The notes under the pieces were generated by a model. The model searched no databases. It was not told the DNA's origin and was given only the letters and a program-made list of their open reading frames with translations. Source: Hemibagrus wyckioides (Eukaryota; Chordata; Actinopteri; Siluriformes; Bagridae). From it: a stretch of 64,000 bases of DNA. The stretch's first letter is position 1. Each line of letters starts with the position of its first letter. This document shows positions 35,620-50,500 of the stretch, one piece after another. The translations under genes and the position numbers were made by a program. The stretch lies in assembly GCF_019097595.1 (NCBI RefSeq), contig NC_080731.1, positions 8,809,071 to 8,873,070 on the forward strand, in the 5' to 3' direction.

Positions 35620-38600
35620 AGTCTGTTAACACTTTTTTGTGTTAAACTCTCAAAACCTCTTTCTTGATATGGCAGTGAAGAGAAGGAGAGCGTTTCCCAT
35701 CCTAGATCAAAGTAGTTTGATATCTTAATATAGAGTTTGACGCAAGACATGACATCATAGTTTGTAGTAATATGATTAAGTGCACAAGCTTTAGGCAACA
35801 TGGTAAGGAAACTCCGTAACGGAAAACTTGTCCGGAGCCTAAAACTCTTACACATTTTATGATGAAATATTTAAGATGTGTTATGATTTTGGTGTGAATC
35901 TGTTGGTTGGTGATGTATTTTCTTTATTCAAGTTCATGTTGTGGTTGTCTGCTACACGGAGGTCACAGGGAGCTAGTGCGTTTAACTTAACAGGAGAAAT
36001 AAATCAAACCATCTCAAAAAAGATGATCAGGTTTTGCTGTTTGACTGTAAAAATCAGAGACGTGTTAACGGGAAATCTAATGTAGGAATGAAAGACAAGA
36101 GGAAGTTGATATATTTAAGCATAGATGAAGTGAGAGAGCCAGACAGACTAAAGGTTTTAAGCTCTGATGCATTGCGCTGTTCAGGTAGAGATAAGGGAAG
36201 CGCTAATTCTCACAGGCATCACCATACATGAAATGTATTGAGGGTCATATAGGAGACCAACAATGAAAGACATAAAAACGCTATTGAAGATCATATATTT
36301 TGTTGATATGAAAGTGATTCAGGAAGGGTTTTTCCTGTAACTGCATGACGAGGAAACTGAAAATTAAAAAGGGGAACCTGCCCACCTCTGGGTATCCCCG
36401 ACAGTGATGGTACTATAGGATGTAAAGGAGCCAAGTACAGTGTAAAAATGTTTGAGGTTAACTCGGTCATAATTTGTGACGCATGACAAGGAGATAGTAG
36501 TACACCGTAGAACTGTCAGGAGAGAGAATACGTCTGGCACGAGGCTGAGGCAGGTACTGCCTCACTGTGCCACCTGTAGCCTCACATCCCTGTTCATGGT
36601 TGGTAGAAATAGACCTCAGTGTTGTCTCCTGCCGTTGTATTGCCTGGGTCTGTATCAAGTTTGAGCATATTGTTCATTTTGAGATGCTTTTCAGTTATAA
36701 AGAGTGGTTCCGTAGTTTTTCCCTGTCAGCCATAACCAGTCTAACCATTTGCCTCTTACCTTGTGTGTCTCATCAAGTCTTTGTAATGATGCCGTAACAT
36801 GACTGGACGGATAATTGCATGAATGAGCAGGGTTACAGAAGTTCTGTGGTCGAAGAGTGTACACAATACTCCAAAAAGGGATGTGTGCAGAAAATGATGC
36901 AGTCAGACTGATGTGTAGCTCATTATGAATCATAACAAAGCTTAGGTTTGAAAAAAGGAAGTGTGTGGTCTCCAGGCAGCATTAGATGGCTGAACGTCAC
37001 AGCAGTTGATGTACAGAGATCCAGCGAACAGGCAGGATTCGAAAGGAGCGTTCAACAAAAGGTACAGCAGAGTACACATACAGCATAACAAAAGACACAA
37101 CGGGTCATTAAATCTGTTTGGATTGCACAGTAGTCTGCTTGACACGTGGTGTTTATGATAATGATAGTGCACGCTGAAGATATGTCTCGAATTACATACT
37201 GTACACGATGTACCATGTAATCTATCGTCTTGTGTAGGGATTTTTAAAAGGGTAGTAAGATCTGAAATATAATGATGTTTAAGCAGTTTTCCAGTCCATG
37301 ATAAATAACATCAAATGCATGTGACAGTGAATCTCACAGTGTGGGCTAATTTAGAAGACATTAGTATGGTGTCTTGTCCAATGAAGTGTCCAACATTCCA
37401 CACTTTGTTTTGGTTTTTTTGGTTGAATAAGTGCATCATCTTGAAACTTTATGTGCACTTCTTGTTGGATTGTTCAGTGACGCTATTTATACTACAAAAT
37501 GGCACAGAATAGAGCATTTTAGTATGCCATTTGGAGCACAGCAGATAGTATCATACTAAAACATTACCATAGTTTTACCTTGATCGCTTGACTCATGTCT
37601 GAATTTCACTCTTACTAAAGTTTTCACAAACATAGAGTATACGCTGATAAGGAGCTTAGATACTGGGGCAAAGCCATGCAGGAATTTAGGTCACTTTTAT
37701 CGAGCGTTTTTTTGCAGGCGTTGTGGAATTTTTATCGGCAGCCAATGTTGTTTTGACAAATAGAGCCAATGTGTGTGTCGTCATTAAAAAAACAGAGCAA
37801 TCAGCCATATTGCACCATTCCAAATTCAACATCATGGGTCACGGTCACTCAGAGTTTTACACTTCAGATTCATTTTCCTTTTTTTTTTTTTAATTTTTTT
37901 TTTATATCAGCTTTTCTTGCCCAATCCCAAAAGTGAGCCCAGCCACCCCCCCACCCCTTTTCAGTACTTTTACCAATGAGGGTCTTAATGATTACCTACT
38001 GAGTAAAATGCATCAGCATGTGTATTGTATTGGGTCTGGGTTTTGATTACTCATTTTCAATCAAGTGTCAGCATGAGGGCAATAAGGATTAAAAATCCAA
38101 CCCCTAAGGTCACCGTGCATCATTTTTAGCTTTGTCTATATATGTCCATGATTCCGTTCTGTTTAACAACCTCAAACTGGGGGGAAAAAACTATTCAGGA
38201 TGGACAATTTTCTATGTTATATGTATGGTATGTATAACCTCTAATCTCTTAACCACAACATGGCAAATGACTTGCAGATGTTTTGTCAAGGACCCCAACA
38301 TGATGTGCATTAATATAATGTGCACAGTAATCATAGGCTAGCTATGTATTTTTATGCATTACTGATTTCTCTTAATTTTCTCATCAAAGCTTTCTTAATG
38401 TTAGCTTTATACTACCAGCATTGTGTACCTCTAAAGAAAACTACCATACTGCACTAATTGCTGGAGAGGGTGAAGTACAAATTAGGCTATTTTTACCATG
38501 TAATCTGCTCCACATTAACCAGTCTGTTCAAGATGGGTCTTTTTTTTCGGGGGGTTTGTTGGGAAGTTTACTTGAATTGGTAAAATCGCCAGCCCCGGAT

Positions 38601-39402
38601 TTTTCTTCTTCTTCTTCTCCTCCTCCTCCACACCTAGTAATGTAAAAGGCTTTATTGAATTAATCCATGTATGATACTCATTAATTATACATGTTGTTAA
38701 TGAAAACACACGATAGAACAAATTTCATCTTATAAACACAGAAATATGACAAGTTTAATCTGCACACTGAGCCTTTTTGGTCCTAAACAGTTAATAAGAG
38801 GCTTGTTCCTCGGGGATAGTGGCAGTTCAATGAGAGATCATTTTAGTGTATTATTAATTATTAATAAACCAGATGCAATGTGCGGTAAGCTGTTTCTTAA
38901 GTTTTTTTTTTTTTGAGATGAACAAGGAGTATTAGCAGTGAAGAGCACACAAACTGCAATCTTTATTTCATTATGTCGCTTAAAACTGTCAACTTTCCAA
39001 CATCCGGGCTGCTTCAGGGGATCAGGAGATATGTGCTCACGTTATAAATTATAATAATTAAAACCAGTTTTATTGCTGGAACTGAAGTTGCTGTGGGAAC
39101 ACTAGCTAGTCCACACACACAGCTTTGTTGGCTAGCAGTGATATAATCATTCTGCAAGCAATCCTAATGAATATTTGATGCTCATAAATGGGGGGGGGAG
39201 AACTCAGGATTTGTGTCTGACAGAAAAATATCCACATTCTTGAAAGCACTAACACATAAGGGTAATATTGATTACAAAAAAAAATAGATAGAACAGATAA
39301 GATCTCTGTATGCTTAATTAAGCATGTTATTTGCTGAGTTTTCAGATTTTCATATAAAATTTGTTGCTTACTCCATCACCAAAATATATACGACTCATAA
39401 TA

Positions 39403-39455
<53 letters not shown>

Positions 39456-39890
39456 ATATATATATAATATATATCTCAATATATGAGAGGGTGCACTCAA
39501 TATATACGAGAATATTTGCATTTATTAGCGAAGGACGTATATAGCAGTAATTCTTTTCAGCATATGATTTGCTAGCTCTGTCCTTGGGAGGCACTGATTC
39601 GTCACATTTTATTGATTTTCTAACATCTGGTGTTATTTTTTGGACTAATGCTGGTTTTGTAAATGTACAGTCTGGTGCTTTTCTCCACGACCATCTGGTC
39701 AGCTTTAAATGTTATCACTGTTTCTCAGTGCAACGTTCAGCAAGTGCACTCGTTCAGAAGGATCGATTAGTAAAGCCTGCGCCTTTCTTTGAGGCATCCT
39801 CACTGAGCCAAGAGAAACGGATCACGAATGAGCTCACTCCTGCATCATCCCGATCCCCCGGGAGTTCATCTCTCTCCGCTTGCACCATCT
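35620..39890. other. Intergenic or intronic DNA between the two rufy3 promoters
   Basis: I see no exon here with both a recognisable protein and sound splice sites. There is a (TA)n tract at 39404-39452, poly-T runs at 37880-37905, and a TTC/TCC-rich stretch at 38604-38630. If exon 1a belongs to rufy3 this is intron 1. Confidence 0.5.
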
Positions 39891-39892
39891 GC

Positions 39893-39901
39893 TCACGTGA
39901 C
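39893..39901 (+). promoter_or_regulatory. CLEAR-like E-box in the main rufy3 promoter/5' UTR region
   Basis: TCACGTGAC again, 515 bp before the ATG at 40416, in the more GC-rich stretch that also has a GA-rich run (40009-40037). Confidence 0.45.
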
Positions 39902-40415
39902 TCCCACAATGCTGCTCAGCATCACAGCAGCCATCTTGGTCAACACCCACTCATTTGCAGCGCACACAGCCAATCCTGTCAGCTTGAGTGGGGGCTGTGC
40001 AGAGCGAGACAGAGACGGAGAGAGAAAGAGGGAGAGTTGTGATTGTTACTCCATCACTGAGCATCTCAATCCTCTTGTCCTGCCAAACGAGATCAGAAAG
40101 CAGCCTCTATGCTTTGGATTTTCTCCTGATTCACTCAGGGAGGCAAGACGGGGCGCTTTGTTTATTTTTTATTTATTTCTTTTTTAAAAAGAAGGCGCAC
40201 AAGGAGAAAAGCATCCTGTTTAGTACCACCGGCTGCTGTTTTCCTTTCACCGGTCTTATCCCATTGTTTCCTCTTCCCTCTAGCTTTCAAGGACTATCGG
40301 TAGGAGGTTGTTTTCATTCCTCTTTAATCTGTATTCTGCTCTGTATTTGGGCCCTTGGGCGAAGGAGGCCATCGTTGTTGTTGTTGTAGTCACTGGGCCT
40401 CACAGCTGAGTCACC

Positions 40416-43400
40416 ATGTCGGATCTGACGCCGCAGAGCGAGGCGCCCACCCCAACCACAGACAAGATAACGCAGGCTGCCCGTGAGACCATCTACCTGT
40501 GCAACTTCCGCGTGTCTGTGGACGGCGAGTGGCTGTGTCTGCGTGAACTCAATGACATCTCGCTCACTCCCGAGCCTGAGCCAGCGCATGAAGGTAGGCG
40601 CTCGGGCCACCATGCTGCTCAAGTGAGCTTGCTGGGAAATGTAGTATTGGAGTTTTCTCTTCAACAAACCATCCATTGTCTACTTAATCTAATTATGGTC
40701 ATGTTCTTAAAATTAAGCATAGTCACTATTCTTGGGGGCTCTGCCATGTTGGCTTTTGTCTTGCTAATGTGTCCCATAATCGTTATTGAATTATATGCAG
40801 CATTCATTTCTCTTTGCAGGACGCTTGCCGTACATGCAGAGTTACAATATTTGTTTCAGGTTAACAAACGAGCTGTTTTCTTCTCACAAAATCCCGGATT
40901 AATTAATAATAATATTCGAGACAAGTTAATCCTGTGGGATTTAGCCAAACTGGCATGCTTCTGTAAAAACAGTGTGGCCTAAAAAAATAAAACTGCAAAC
41001 CTCTACATATAGGATGTGTAGACAACATTCATTCATATCTCTGTAAGCAGTGTTAACTGACCTTGCACTGATCAGGTCATTCCTGAAGCGTTAAAAGCAC
41101 AGATACTGAAGTTACACTGAAACAGTGTCCCTCAATGAGTACTGTTACAAGATTGTAGGGTACCTACAGAATCATATAATGTTTTGACTTAATGCGCGTG
41201 CTGTTAATTAAACTGATTTTCTGCACACTTTGGGTCTGCAAGAGTCAATAATTGGATTTGGTTCCAAATCCATGATGCAGCCTTGCAGTTGCATTGTGAC
41301 CTGCATATAAACGCTCTGGTGGACAATAACTGTAAAAGGGTGTCTCAGTGGGCATGATGCTGTTTTTCTTTCTTATGCTGTTACTGCTTTTGGAGCAGGT
41401 ATATCTGGTTAAAAAAGCAAACAACCAGATTAACGGTGCAGAATGAATCTATTCAAATGCAGTAAATGGTAATGTAGGTTTCTCGTATCTGTGATCTGCT
41501 GAGATTGGGTAAAGCTCTGCTTATAAACACGCTCAGTGTGATTGTGTGTGGAGTCGTGATTAAAGGGCGGAGATGCTCTCAGTAGCTCCGGGCTAAATTA
41601 CAGCATCTGTCCTTCAGTGAGTGCAGTACACTTGTAGTTGCAAGATGCAGAGCAAAAGCGCTGTCTGCTATTTTTTATTACTATATTACTCTGCATGGTT
41701 ATGTTTAAAATATTATTAATTTTAAAGTAAGCAGTCAGAATCTGTATTTATCCCCATTGTCCCAAATATCGCATCATGATAGCACTGTCTGTATTTTTCT
41801 TTCAGACAAGTATTGATTTAAACCAGTGTACCCCATGTACTTCTATCTTCCCCATCCATCCATCATCACCAGTTAATCTTCCTTTCAGTGTTCTCCACAG
41901 GGATGTGTAATGCCATGACAGAAGTCAGCTCCCATTTGTGTGTTGTGCCTTTTTAGATGTAACGTTTTATGTGTACAGACAGCTTTTACCACTGTGCCAA
42001 GCACCCATTTTATTGCGTTCGACTCCGCGAGAGCCTTTTATGGTTGGACGTTACATGTAATCTGCAGCAGAGCTGCGCCAGGAGAACTGCAGGCTGTTTG
42101 CTCTGTGAAAGTGTAATTTCTCACAGTCGCTTATGGCTTTCAAAGTCTGCCATGAGGCATTCATTTAGATGCATATTTTGCTTTATTTAAGCAAAGATGA
42201 TCGTTGCCTGTGAGAAACCTATGAGCTCTACTGTGATGGTGCCATTTTGAAGCAGTTTTATGTTCGCTGTGTTAACACTAGGGGTAAGTGTGAAGTTTTG
42301 CAGTAACATGCTGATTCCCTTGTGGCTTTGTGAAAAGACCTGGGATAACAGGTATTTAACTGATTAACAGCGAACAAAGAATTTTGCAAAAAATAACAAA
42401 TAAAGTGAAACGAGAGATTTCTCATATAACACTGCTCAGTGCTCGTATGCAGGGTTGTAATATTGTTTGAGAGCGTGCACAGTCAGTATCTAAAGTCCTT
42501 GTGCTGTCTTTGGGGCTTAGTCAGTAATCAGACATTTTTATGTCTCACTTCTTGCTACCAAGCTCATAAACCTGCCACAAAGATTTTCAAAGTGTGTGTA
42601 GTTTATAGCAGGCCAGTACATTTCATTTCTGTGACTTTGGTGGTTGAGCAAAAGCTATAAGTGTAAGTTCAGGAGTGTAAATATGGGTGAGATATTGAAT
42701 GATATGCCAAATTGGTATTTTATGCAAAATATTGCTTTTACATAAGGAGTAAATGACTGAGCTCTAAATGGTGCGAATGTTACCAACATGAATTTAATTA
42801 CTTCCTATAACAGCATGACCTGTTGTGTTTTATTCCTCTTATACGACAGCGGTTTTTCCAGCACTAACAAGTTTTATTTATTAAAGAATGTTATGTCATA
42901 CGTCATACCTGTTTCCGATGGGTTAGGGAAAAAGCAAAACGCATAAAAATGTTGAACAAAAATCTCATCATATTAGTGATAATTGTTTATGTGAAGTCGT
43001 TATTTTATAAATAGTAACATGTTATCAGGAGCGCATTAATACAGAAACTGAACCAACACCAGTTCCAGGAATATATATATAAAATAGATGTTTCCACAGC
43101 GCTGGCCATAATAATAATTACATTTACTCCTTTGCGATACAGCCTATGTAGTTCAAATGTCTTGATGCGTTTGTTGATTTAGTCTACACCCATGAAATGC
43201 ATGAAACACAAACAATTTCCTTTTTTTGTTTCTTTATTTTTGTCCATTATCCTTTGCAAAGACTCATGGGAAGATTTCACAGAATTGGTGGAACAAATGC
43301 AAATGCTTGATGAGTTCACAGGTGCGTATAGCGGCATCACTCCTCCCTTCATTTCCATCTCCTCAGGCATCATTTGAAAGCCATGTCAGCTAGCCATCGA

Positions 43401-44433
43401 GACCTGGTCAAATCGGTCAGTAGCTACATTTCCACCGAACACTCCTCTGCACGGCTACCGTCAAGCCCGAGTTCTCATTGGCCGTCTCCGTCTTGCTTGT
43501 ATGCCGTCTCTCACTCTGTCTTCTTAGTTTCCCGTTAGTTGTCTAGATGAGCTCGTTTCTCTTTGTCTGTTTTCTCCGATTCTGCTACTCTGTCTGCCAC
43601 ACCCATTCCCTCTGGCTGATTTTTTTTCCTGCCACATGCATGGTGTTTAAGGCATTTCACTCTCACTCCAATTCCCAAGGGCACTGCGCATCTAATTAGT
43701 TCCTGCAGGCCTGAGATATTTTTTATTTATTTATTTTTTTGTTTGTCTCAAGAATATCCTGTAACCTCATCTGACCTTTAGTACTGCGAAACTGCCTGTC
43801 TGCTGAAGATGGAGGCTGTAAGTGTGACTTAGAGTAACGGAGATTTTATTATTTTTTTTCCCCGATATTGGTGTGACCCACACTTCTTCATATCTGCTCA
43901 CTGTTCTATAAATCAAAACTGAAACCATCCGTCAGACACCAGACCTTAAGGTCAGTTTATGCTTCTGCGGGATATCGTTCACTGACACTTTCAGTATTCG
44001 AGGGCAACAGCAATCTCTCTTTCTTTTTACAAGTGCACATGTGACTCGAGGTTAATGACTGCTAATAGCTTTCAATCTCTTTTCGGATTCAGGTACTGAA
44101 AACTGAGTATGTCTCAGTCAGCTCACTAGTTCAGTAGTCACCAGTCGATGTCTCAATCAACAAAAAATCCCCCCCCCCAAAAAAAATTTCTCTCAGCTAA
44201 AAAAAAAAATGGCAGACACATTCTCAGCCAACTCCATTTACAAATGCAAGTAGCTTATCTTTCTTAAGTTATTACTTACATTAGCAATTTATTTTCAACA
44301 TAATTTGACTAATTATATATGGGTTGTTTGAGTTTAATGACTTTTAAGTGCGAGAAACGTGATTAAGCTAACAACTTTAAATGACATACGTTTTTTTTCT
44401 TAGCCATTACTGTCCCAGTGTGTAGTGATACAG

Positions 44434-44515
<82 letters not shown>

Positions 44516-47500
44516 CCATATAAGGTGCTACGGAGCTGACTGAGGCACACCCTTTGTTTTGTATTCTTGTAAAATCCTATTACTTTCTCTAGACTCATGA
44601 TCCTGTGGTTGTTAAATTTTTCCCCATTAATTTCAATAGTATCTGTCTTTAATGATAATGATAATGATGAGCCCCAGCACCAAGTTGCCACTGTTGGGTC
44701 CTTGAGCAAGGCCCTTAACCCTCTCTGCTCCAGGGGTGCTGTATCATGGCTGACCCTGCGCTCTGACCCCAACCTCCAAGGCTGGGATATGCGAAGAAAG
44801 CCTTTCACTGTGCTGTAATGTATATGTGACAAATAAAGGCTATTTCTATTTCTATATAGTGATCACAGTTGTGTGGAATTAATTGCATGTAGGTGTCAGA
44901 TATTTAGAGAACTTGGCAAAGTTTTACTGTATGTCATGCTTAAGTGCTTTGTGATTGTAGAATAATTGGTTTCTTTTCACCCTTCAGGTTAATAAAACTG
45001 TTTCGTGAGCAAAAAAGCCAAGATTGTGCTTTTTTTTTTATTTTTATCTTGTCATTTGCCTTTTTGTTTCAACTAAACACTAATGACATCCGGGTCTTTT
45101 TTTCAAGCACTGAAGTGATCTTAAATTGGGTTCATCATTTGAAGAGCAGAGACTTGGAACATAAGTGCCCACACTTGGTTTCAGTAGAGATTAAATTGAG
45201 GAACTTGACTGTTAAATAAATGGTTTCAAATTGAGGAACTATATTTGGAGCTTCTTCACATTTGGTCTTATTATGTACTGTATGTAACGTTCCTAGCATA
45301 TTGGTTGTGTTTCAGCTGGTCACAAAGCGCGCATTGCCTTGTGTTACACATGGCGCGGTTTTTTTGATGCTCATGCAAGTTGCAGTCTAAGAACTAACAT
45401 GGCTGGTGAATAGAAATAAGAAGGGAACAAATGTATGTACTGTATTTTTAGGTTTTGTTTGTACCATTATATTGGGCAGATTAACCCAAATTGTTCTATT
45501 ATGAGTCTTTCTTCATAGCCAACAGCATGCGATCATTTTATTTGTCGCTAGTGCTTTATAATGTGCCATGTGGTGTTTTATGTGCCTTCAGATCCCAAGG
45601 ACCCCATCGCCATCGAGAGGCTTAACCTGATGAACATGGCCAAGCTGAGCATCAAGGGTCTGATTGAATCAGCTCTCAACCTGGGCCGCACTCTGGACTC
45701 GGACTATGCCCCGCTGCAGCAGTTCTTCGTCGTGATGGAACACTGCCTGAAACATGGACTCAAAAGTATGCCATGTAACTTGACAACACAAATCATTTCC
45801 GCTCTCTTTATTCTTTTTTGCTGTGCTTATACGCTGTTGCTCTGCTGTTTTTCGGGCCAAATTAAAGGCAAGAAGACGTTCCTTGGTCAGAACAAGTCTT
45901 TCTGGGGTCCTTTGGAGCTTGTGGAGAAGTTGACTCCGGAAGCTGGTGAAATCACAGCTAGTGTCAAAGACCTTCCCGGCCTCAAGTAAGCCAGGTCTAC
46001 TTTTTTTATAAACATGTTTTAGCTCTAAATTCCTAGTACTGATTTAGATCTCTTCTTTTAGAACTCCTTTAGGAAGAGGCAGAGCATGGCTGAGACTGGC
46101 CCTCATGCAAAAGAAGCTCTCTGACTACATGAAGACCATCATTAACAGAAAGGATCTGTTAAGGTGGGCTCTGATGTGCAGATGTGCATGTGACAAGACA
46201 AGTTTCCTCTCACTCTGCTTCTGAAATATCTATCTTTGTTGCTTCTAGTGAGTTCTACGAACCCAATGCTCTGATGATGGAGGAAGAGGGAGCAGTAATT
46301 GCTGGACTGTTGGTGGGACTCAATGTCATTGATGCAAATTTGTGTATGAAGGGAGAAGACTTGGACTCTCAGGTAGTTTATATGTAGCATGTGAAATATC
46401 ATAACTGCATTATTTAACCTATGTCACCTATTATCACTTGCTAGTGTCCGTGTAGTGTCAAGCCGATGCAGAGTATTTGGACAGGTGGTTTATTTTATCC
46501 AGCTGGGGTATGTTATTCAGTCATGTCTTATCTCGACAGGTTGGCGTGATAGATTTTTCCATGTATCTAAAAGATGGAGGTCACAGCAGCAAGAGCACAG
46601 AGGGGTGAGTTGATATTCATTGTTCATTGTAACATCAATGAGAAGATTTCTGATACTTTGAAAATTACTCATATTTTAAATCGTCCTATTTTAGTGATGG
46701 ACAAATCACAGCAATCCTTGACCAGAAAAATTATGTAGAGGAGCTCAACAGACATTTAAGGTAGAGTCACTGCTACAGCTGTTTGTTCGGTTTATGATGA
46801 TTTTGTTGTCTGACTAACATGTATTCCTCTTCGTGGACAGTGCTTCTGTGAATAACCTACAAGCCAAAGTGGATGCCCTTGAAAAGTCCAACACAAAACT
46901 TACAGAGGAGGTCTGTGTTAATATTTTAAATCCAACTGTATTTTTTCCCTAAACAGGTATAAAAATGCATCTTTGCTGTTTTTAAGATGTTTGAGAAGAG
47001 GTTCTTCTACCACAAAATCTCTTGTCTAATTATTACAGCTTGCAGTTGCAAACAACAGAATCATCACTTTGCAAGAAGAGGTAGAGAGGATGAAGGAGGA
47101 AAGCTCTTACCTTGTGGAGTCTAATCGCAAGGTACAAGATTGTTATATATCACCATCACCTTTTGTGCACACTTTATATGTTCAGGGGCTTACACACAAC
47201 TGACACGCTTTAAACTTAACTAAAAAGCACTTTTATTTGTTTCTTGCAGGCATTGAGACCAGATGGAGCAGCAGATGGCCAAGTACTTGGAGAAACTCGA
47301 AAGCAGCTCAAAGAGGAAACTCAACTCAGACTGGTCAGTTGTCAAATTGTGACACTCTGACCATTTTAGGATTTTATTTAGCTAGTTTATACCGAAGACC
47401 ATCTGAGAATGTGCATTTAAGCGGTGATAAGCCAAGCGATCAGAGTTCTTAATGATATGAAACTTTATGCTTATGGCGTCTGTGCAGGATGTGGAGAAAG

Positions 47501-50500
47501 AGATGGAGGTCCAGATTGGGATGAGACAGGAGATGGAACTGTCTATGAAGATGCTGGAGAAGGACATTTGTGAGAAGCATGATGCGCTGGTGGAGCTCAG
47601 ACATCAGCTAGATGATCTGCGCAGAATCAACCATGAGCTGTCCCAAAAGACCCAGGTACATTTTCTTAAACAGCAGCTCAGACAGCAGTTTCAGCTTTAA
47701 GGCTAATCACAGGCCTATTTAAACATGCTTGTTCACATACCTTATCATTTTCTAAAGTAACAACTAATTCAATGTGGGTGATGCTCTGTGTAAGTGGTTA
47801 AAACATGTCATCATTAATATGGTAACAGTTTGTGAGATGGCTTTGCTTATTTGTAAGGAGACACAAGGTTTGAACTTTGTGATAAGTCTGTTGCATTAAG
47901 GTTTCAGACATGGGGATGATCTTAAGAATGGGGAAATTTGCTCAAGCTGTTTCATGGACGTTCTGTGACATTTAACGTGACTATAAATGCATACCAAGTA
48001 CATTGCGTCATTCTTCGATAAATAAAAGTTGTTAATTATAGTGAAAAGAGGAATAAAACACTTGGGGACATGCTGTTATTAGGGAAAGTAATTAACATTA
48101 ACCTAGCTTTGCCTAGCTATATGTTCTATAACAGCATGATCTGTCATGCCTTATTTCTCAGGTATAAAATTGATATATTTGAATAGAATAAACACAACAT
48201 AAAAATAGGTTTTGTGCAATGTGTCCGGATGTGTTGCAGAGCTCAGAGACCAGTGTGAAACAGAAGAGTGAGATTGTCAGTCGCTTGGAAGAGAAAACAA
48301 ACCAGATGGCCGCCACTATTAAACAACTGGAGCACAGGTAAGAGCTCATGTGCTCGAACCCCTGTTTAATTTGGACTCACTAATGCAAGTTAGGCTGAAG
48401 ATATATATAATTGGATTGATTATCTGCTCACGTTCTGCACTCTTCTTTTCCTTGAAATAACTCCCCTCTGCTTTATGTCTCTTGTTATTTTGCTTCGTTT
48501 CTTCATTTTGCATCCCTTCCATGTCACCCTCTCTCTTCTGTCACTCTTGTCAGCGAGAAAGACGCGGTCAAGCAAGCACGGAACTTGAATCTGGCCGCAG
48601 GAAAACTGCTGCAAAAGCAACAATAGATCATTTGCGAACGCATAATAATAGTTTCATCAATACATATCCTAAATTTGACTTTACATATCATAGAAACAGC
48701 TAGGGTATTTATTTTCTAACGGATTTGAGATCTGTCGCCGGTTCCTTTCTCTTTCCTCATGGACCACCATGTTTTTGCTTCTACAGTACCATGAATATCA
48801 CACTCCAAACGAGCGCTCCTCTCTTAGTCTTTCCAGCCTTGTGTTGTATCTGGTGAACCACGAAATGCAGCCGTTTCAGATAGAGTGAGAAAGACTCAAG
48901 AGTCGCTTACTACCCAACAGCTTTTTATCGTTTGATATTTTTTTTTGGGGTGCTGAGTTTATATGTAGGAAATGGTAACAAAACAATGCATCTCTCGTAT
49001 CTCTACAGTGTATCTCTTTACTCTTTGAATAACCGAACTTCAGGATGTTAGAACGAAAGCTTTGGCTATTAAAAGCTTTAACATATTAACACGATCTGGT
49101 TCAACATGTACCATTAGTTATTTGCAAAGTAAGGCATTTTTAATACTCTTGCTGGCCAACTTTTAACTTTTGGCCAAACTTATGTTGTGACTTTTAAGCC
49201 CTGTGAGACTGCATAAGTGAAATGGACCTGGATAAGTGACCGATCACCTGTGTGGTGATGTGTGTAATGAATTATGCTCCCGAGTGTGTAAAAAAAAATA
49301 ATAATAATATTATGCAATTGACTAAAGTGAAAGCATATACTCAGGAGGATCTAGTTGCAGGTTTCGCTTTGGTGGAAGAACATGAGACTAAATAGAATTC
49401 AATCACCTCGAGTAAGAACAGGATGCAGATGTGATGCCGGTGGAGTGAAATGCCAAATGTAGTCCTGTGTTAAGCCCCAAAAATAAATTCTTCAAGGTTT
49501 TCGGTGGATGAGGTTATTCTCTCAATTGCAATTAAATGATCAAACTGTATGTGGACTTTAACAATCTATGTAAAATGTAGTACAGTAGCATAATAAAGAT
49601 CAAATCCAACACTTCCACTTTCTTCACTTTCTTTGCCTCTAAATTTACTACACTCATTCCCCTGTCTTGATTTTTAATGCCTGTTTTAGTCTCTCTGTTC
49701 GTTTTTAGTTTGACGTTATTGAGATTCTCCTCCCTCGCATTTTAGTTCTCATTTTTTTTTACCTCATTAAGTTCATCTGGCTCAACTGCAGATCTAAACA
49801 GGCAGAGAAGCAGAGGGACCTGGCCGAGGAGGCGAACAGACTCTTCAAGCAGGAGTTTGGAGACAAAATTGCGAGTCTGCAGCAAGAAGTGGAGCATTTA
49901 CTAAAGCAGAGGTATAGAGCATTGCTATTTACTAATTGACTGACTTGATCCAAATATTCCTGTTTAAACCAGAAGTGGGCCTAAACCACAAGGTTTAAGT
50001 AAATGTGATCCAGTATGCTTCTATGGGAAAACTGTAATGGTAGAAATGGCAGCACTGTCTTAAATTCGGCTCTTTCCTAAAAAATTAAGTTAGTTCAATC
50101 CTTTTAAGCACTAATTTTGGCATGTGCATTGAAGATCTCTTGGGATTTAGCATGTGGAATTCTATCTAGGGCAGGGGCGTCCAATCTTATCCGCAAAGGG
50201 CCGGTGCGGGTGCAGGTTTTCATTCCAAATGAGCAGAAGCCACAGCTGAGTCTACTGAAAACCAAGATCTATTGATTAGCCAGTTGGAATCAGGTGTAGC
50301 TTCTGCTTGGTTGGAATGAAAACCTGCACCCACACCGGCCCTTTCTGGATAAGATTGGACACCCCTGATCTAGGGATTTTTTTTTACACTGATGATCACT
50401 ATGGGGCAACATCTATTAATGCACAAGTTCAGTGTCAATGCATTAAATTTATTGTTACATAGATTACTAGCCAAAGGTGTTCAATAGTTGTTTGTAATAT

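Noticed and set aside
36034..36231. Possible exon ending in gctgttcag/gtagag within the first rufy3 intron
   Set aside because: The acceptor side is weak, the peptide shows no family resemblance, and the phase does not help either candidate first exon.
39569..40389. Three overlapping plus-strand frames (119-157 codons) before rufy3
   Set aside because: They lie in the promoter and 5' UTR region, read GA-rich and serine-rich low-complexity sequence, and overlap each other in different frames.
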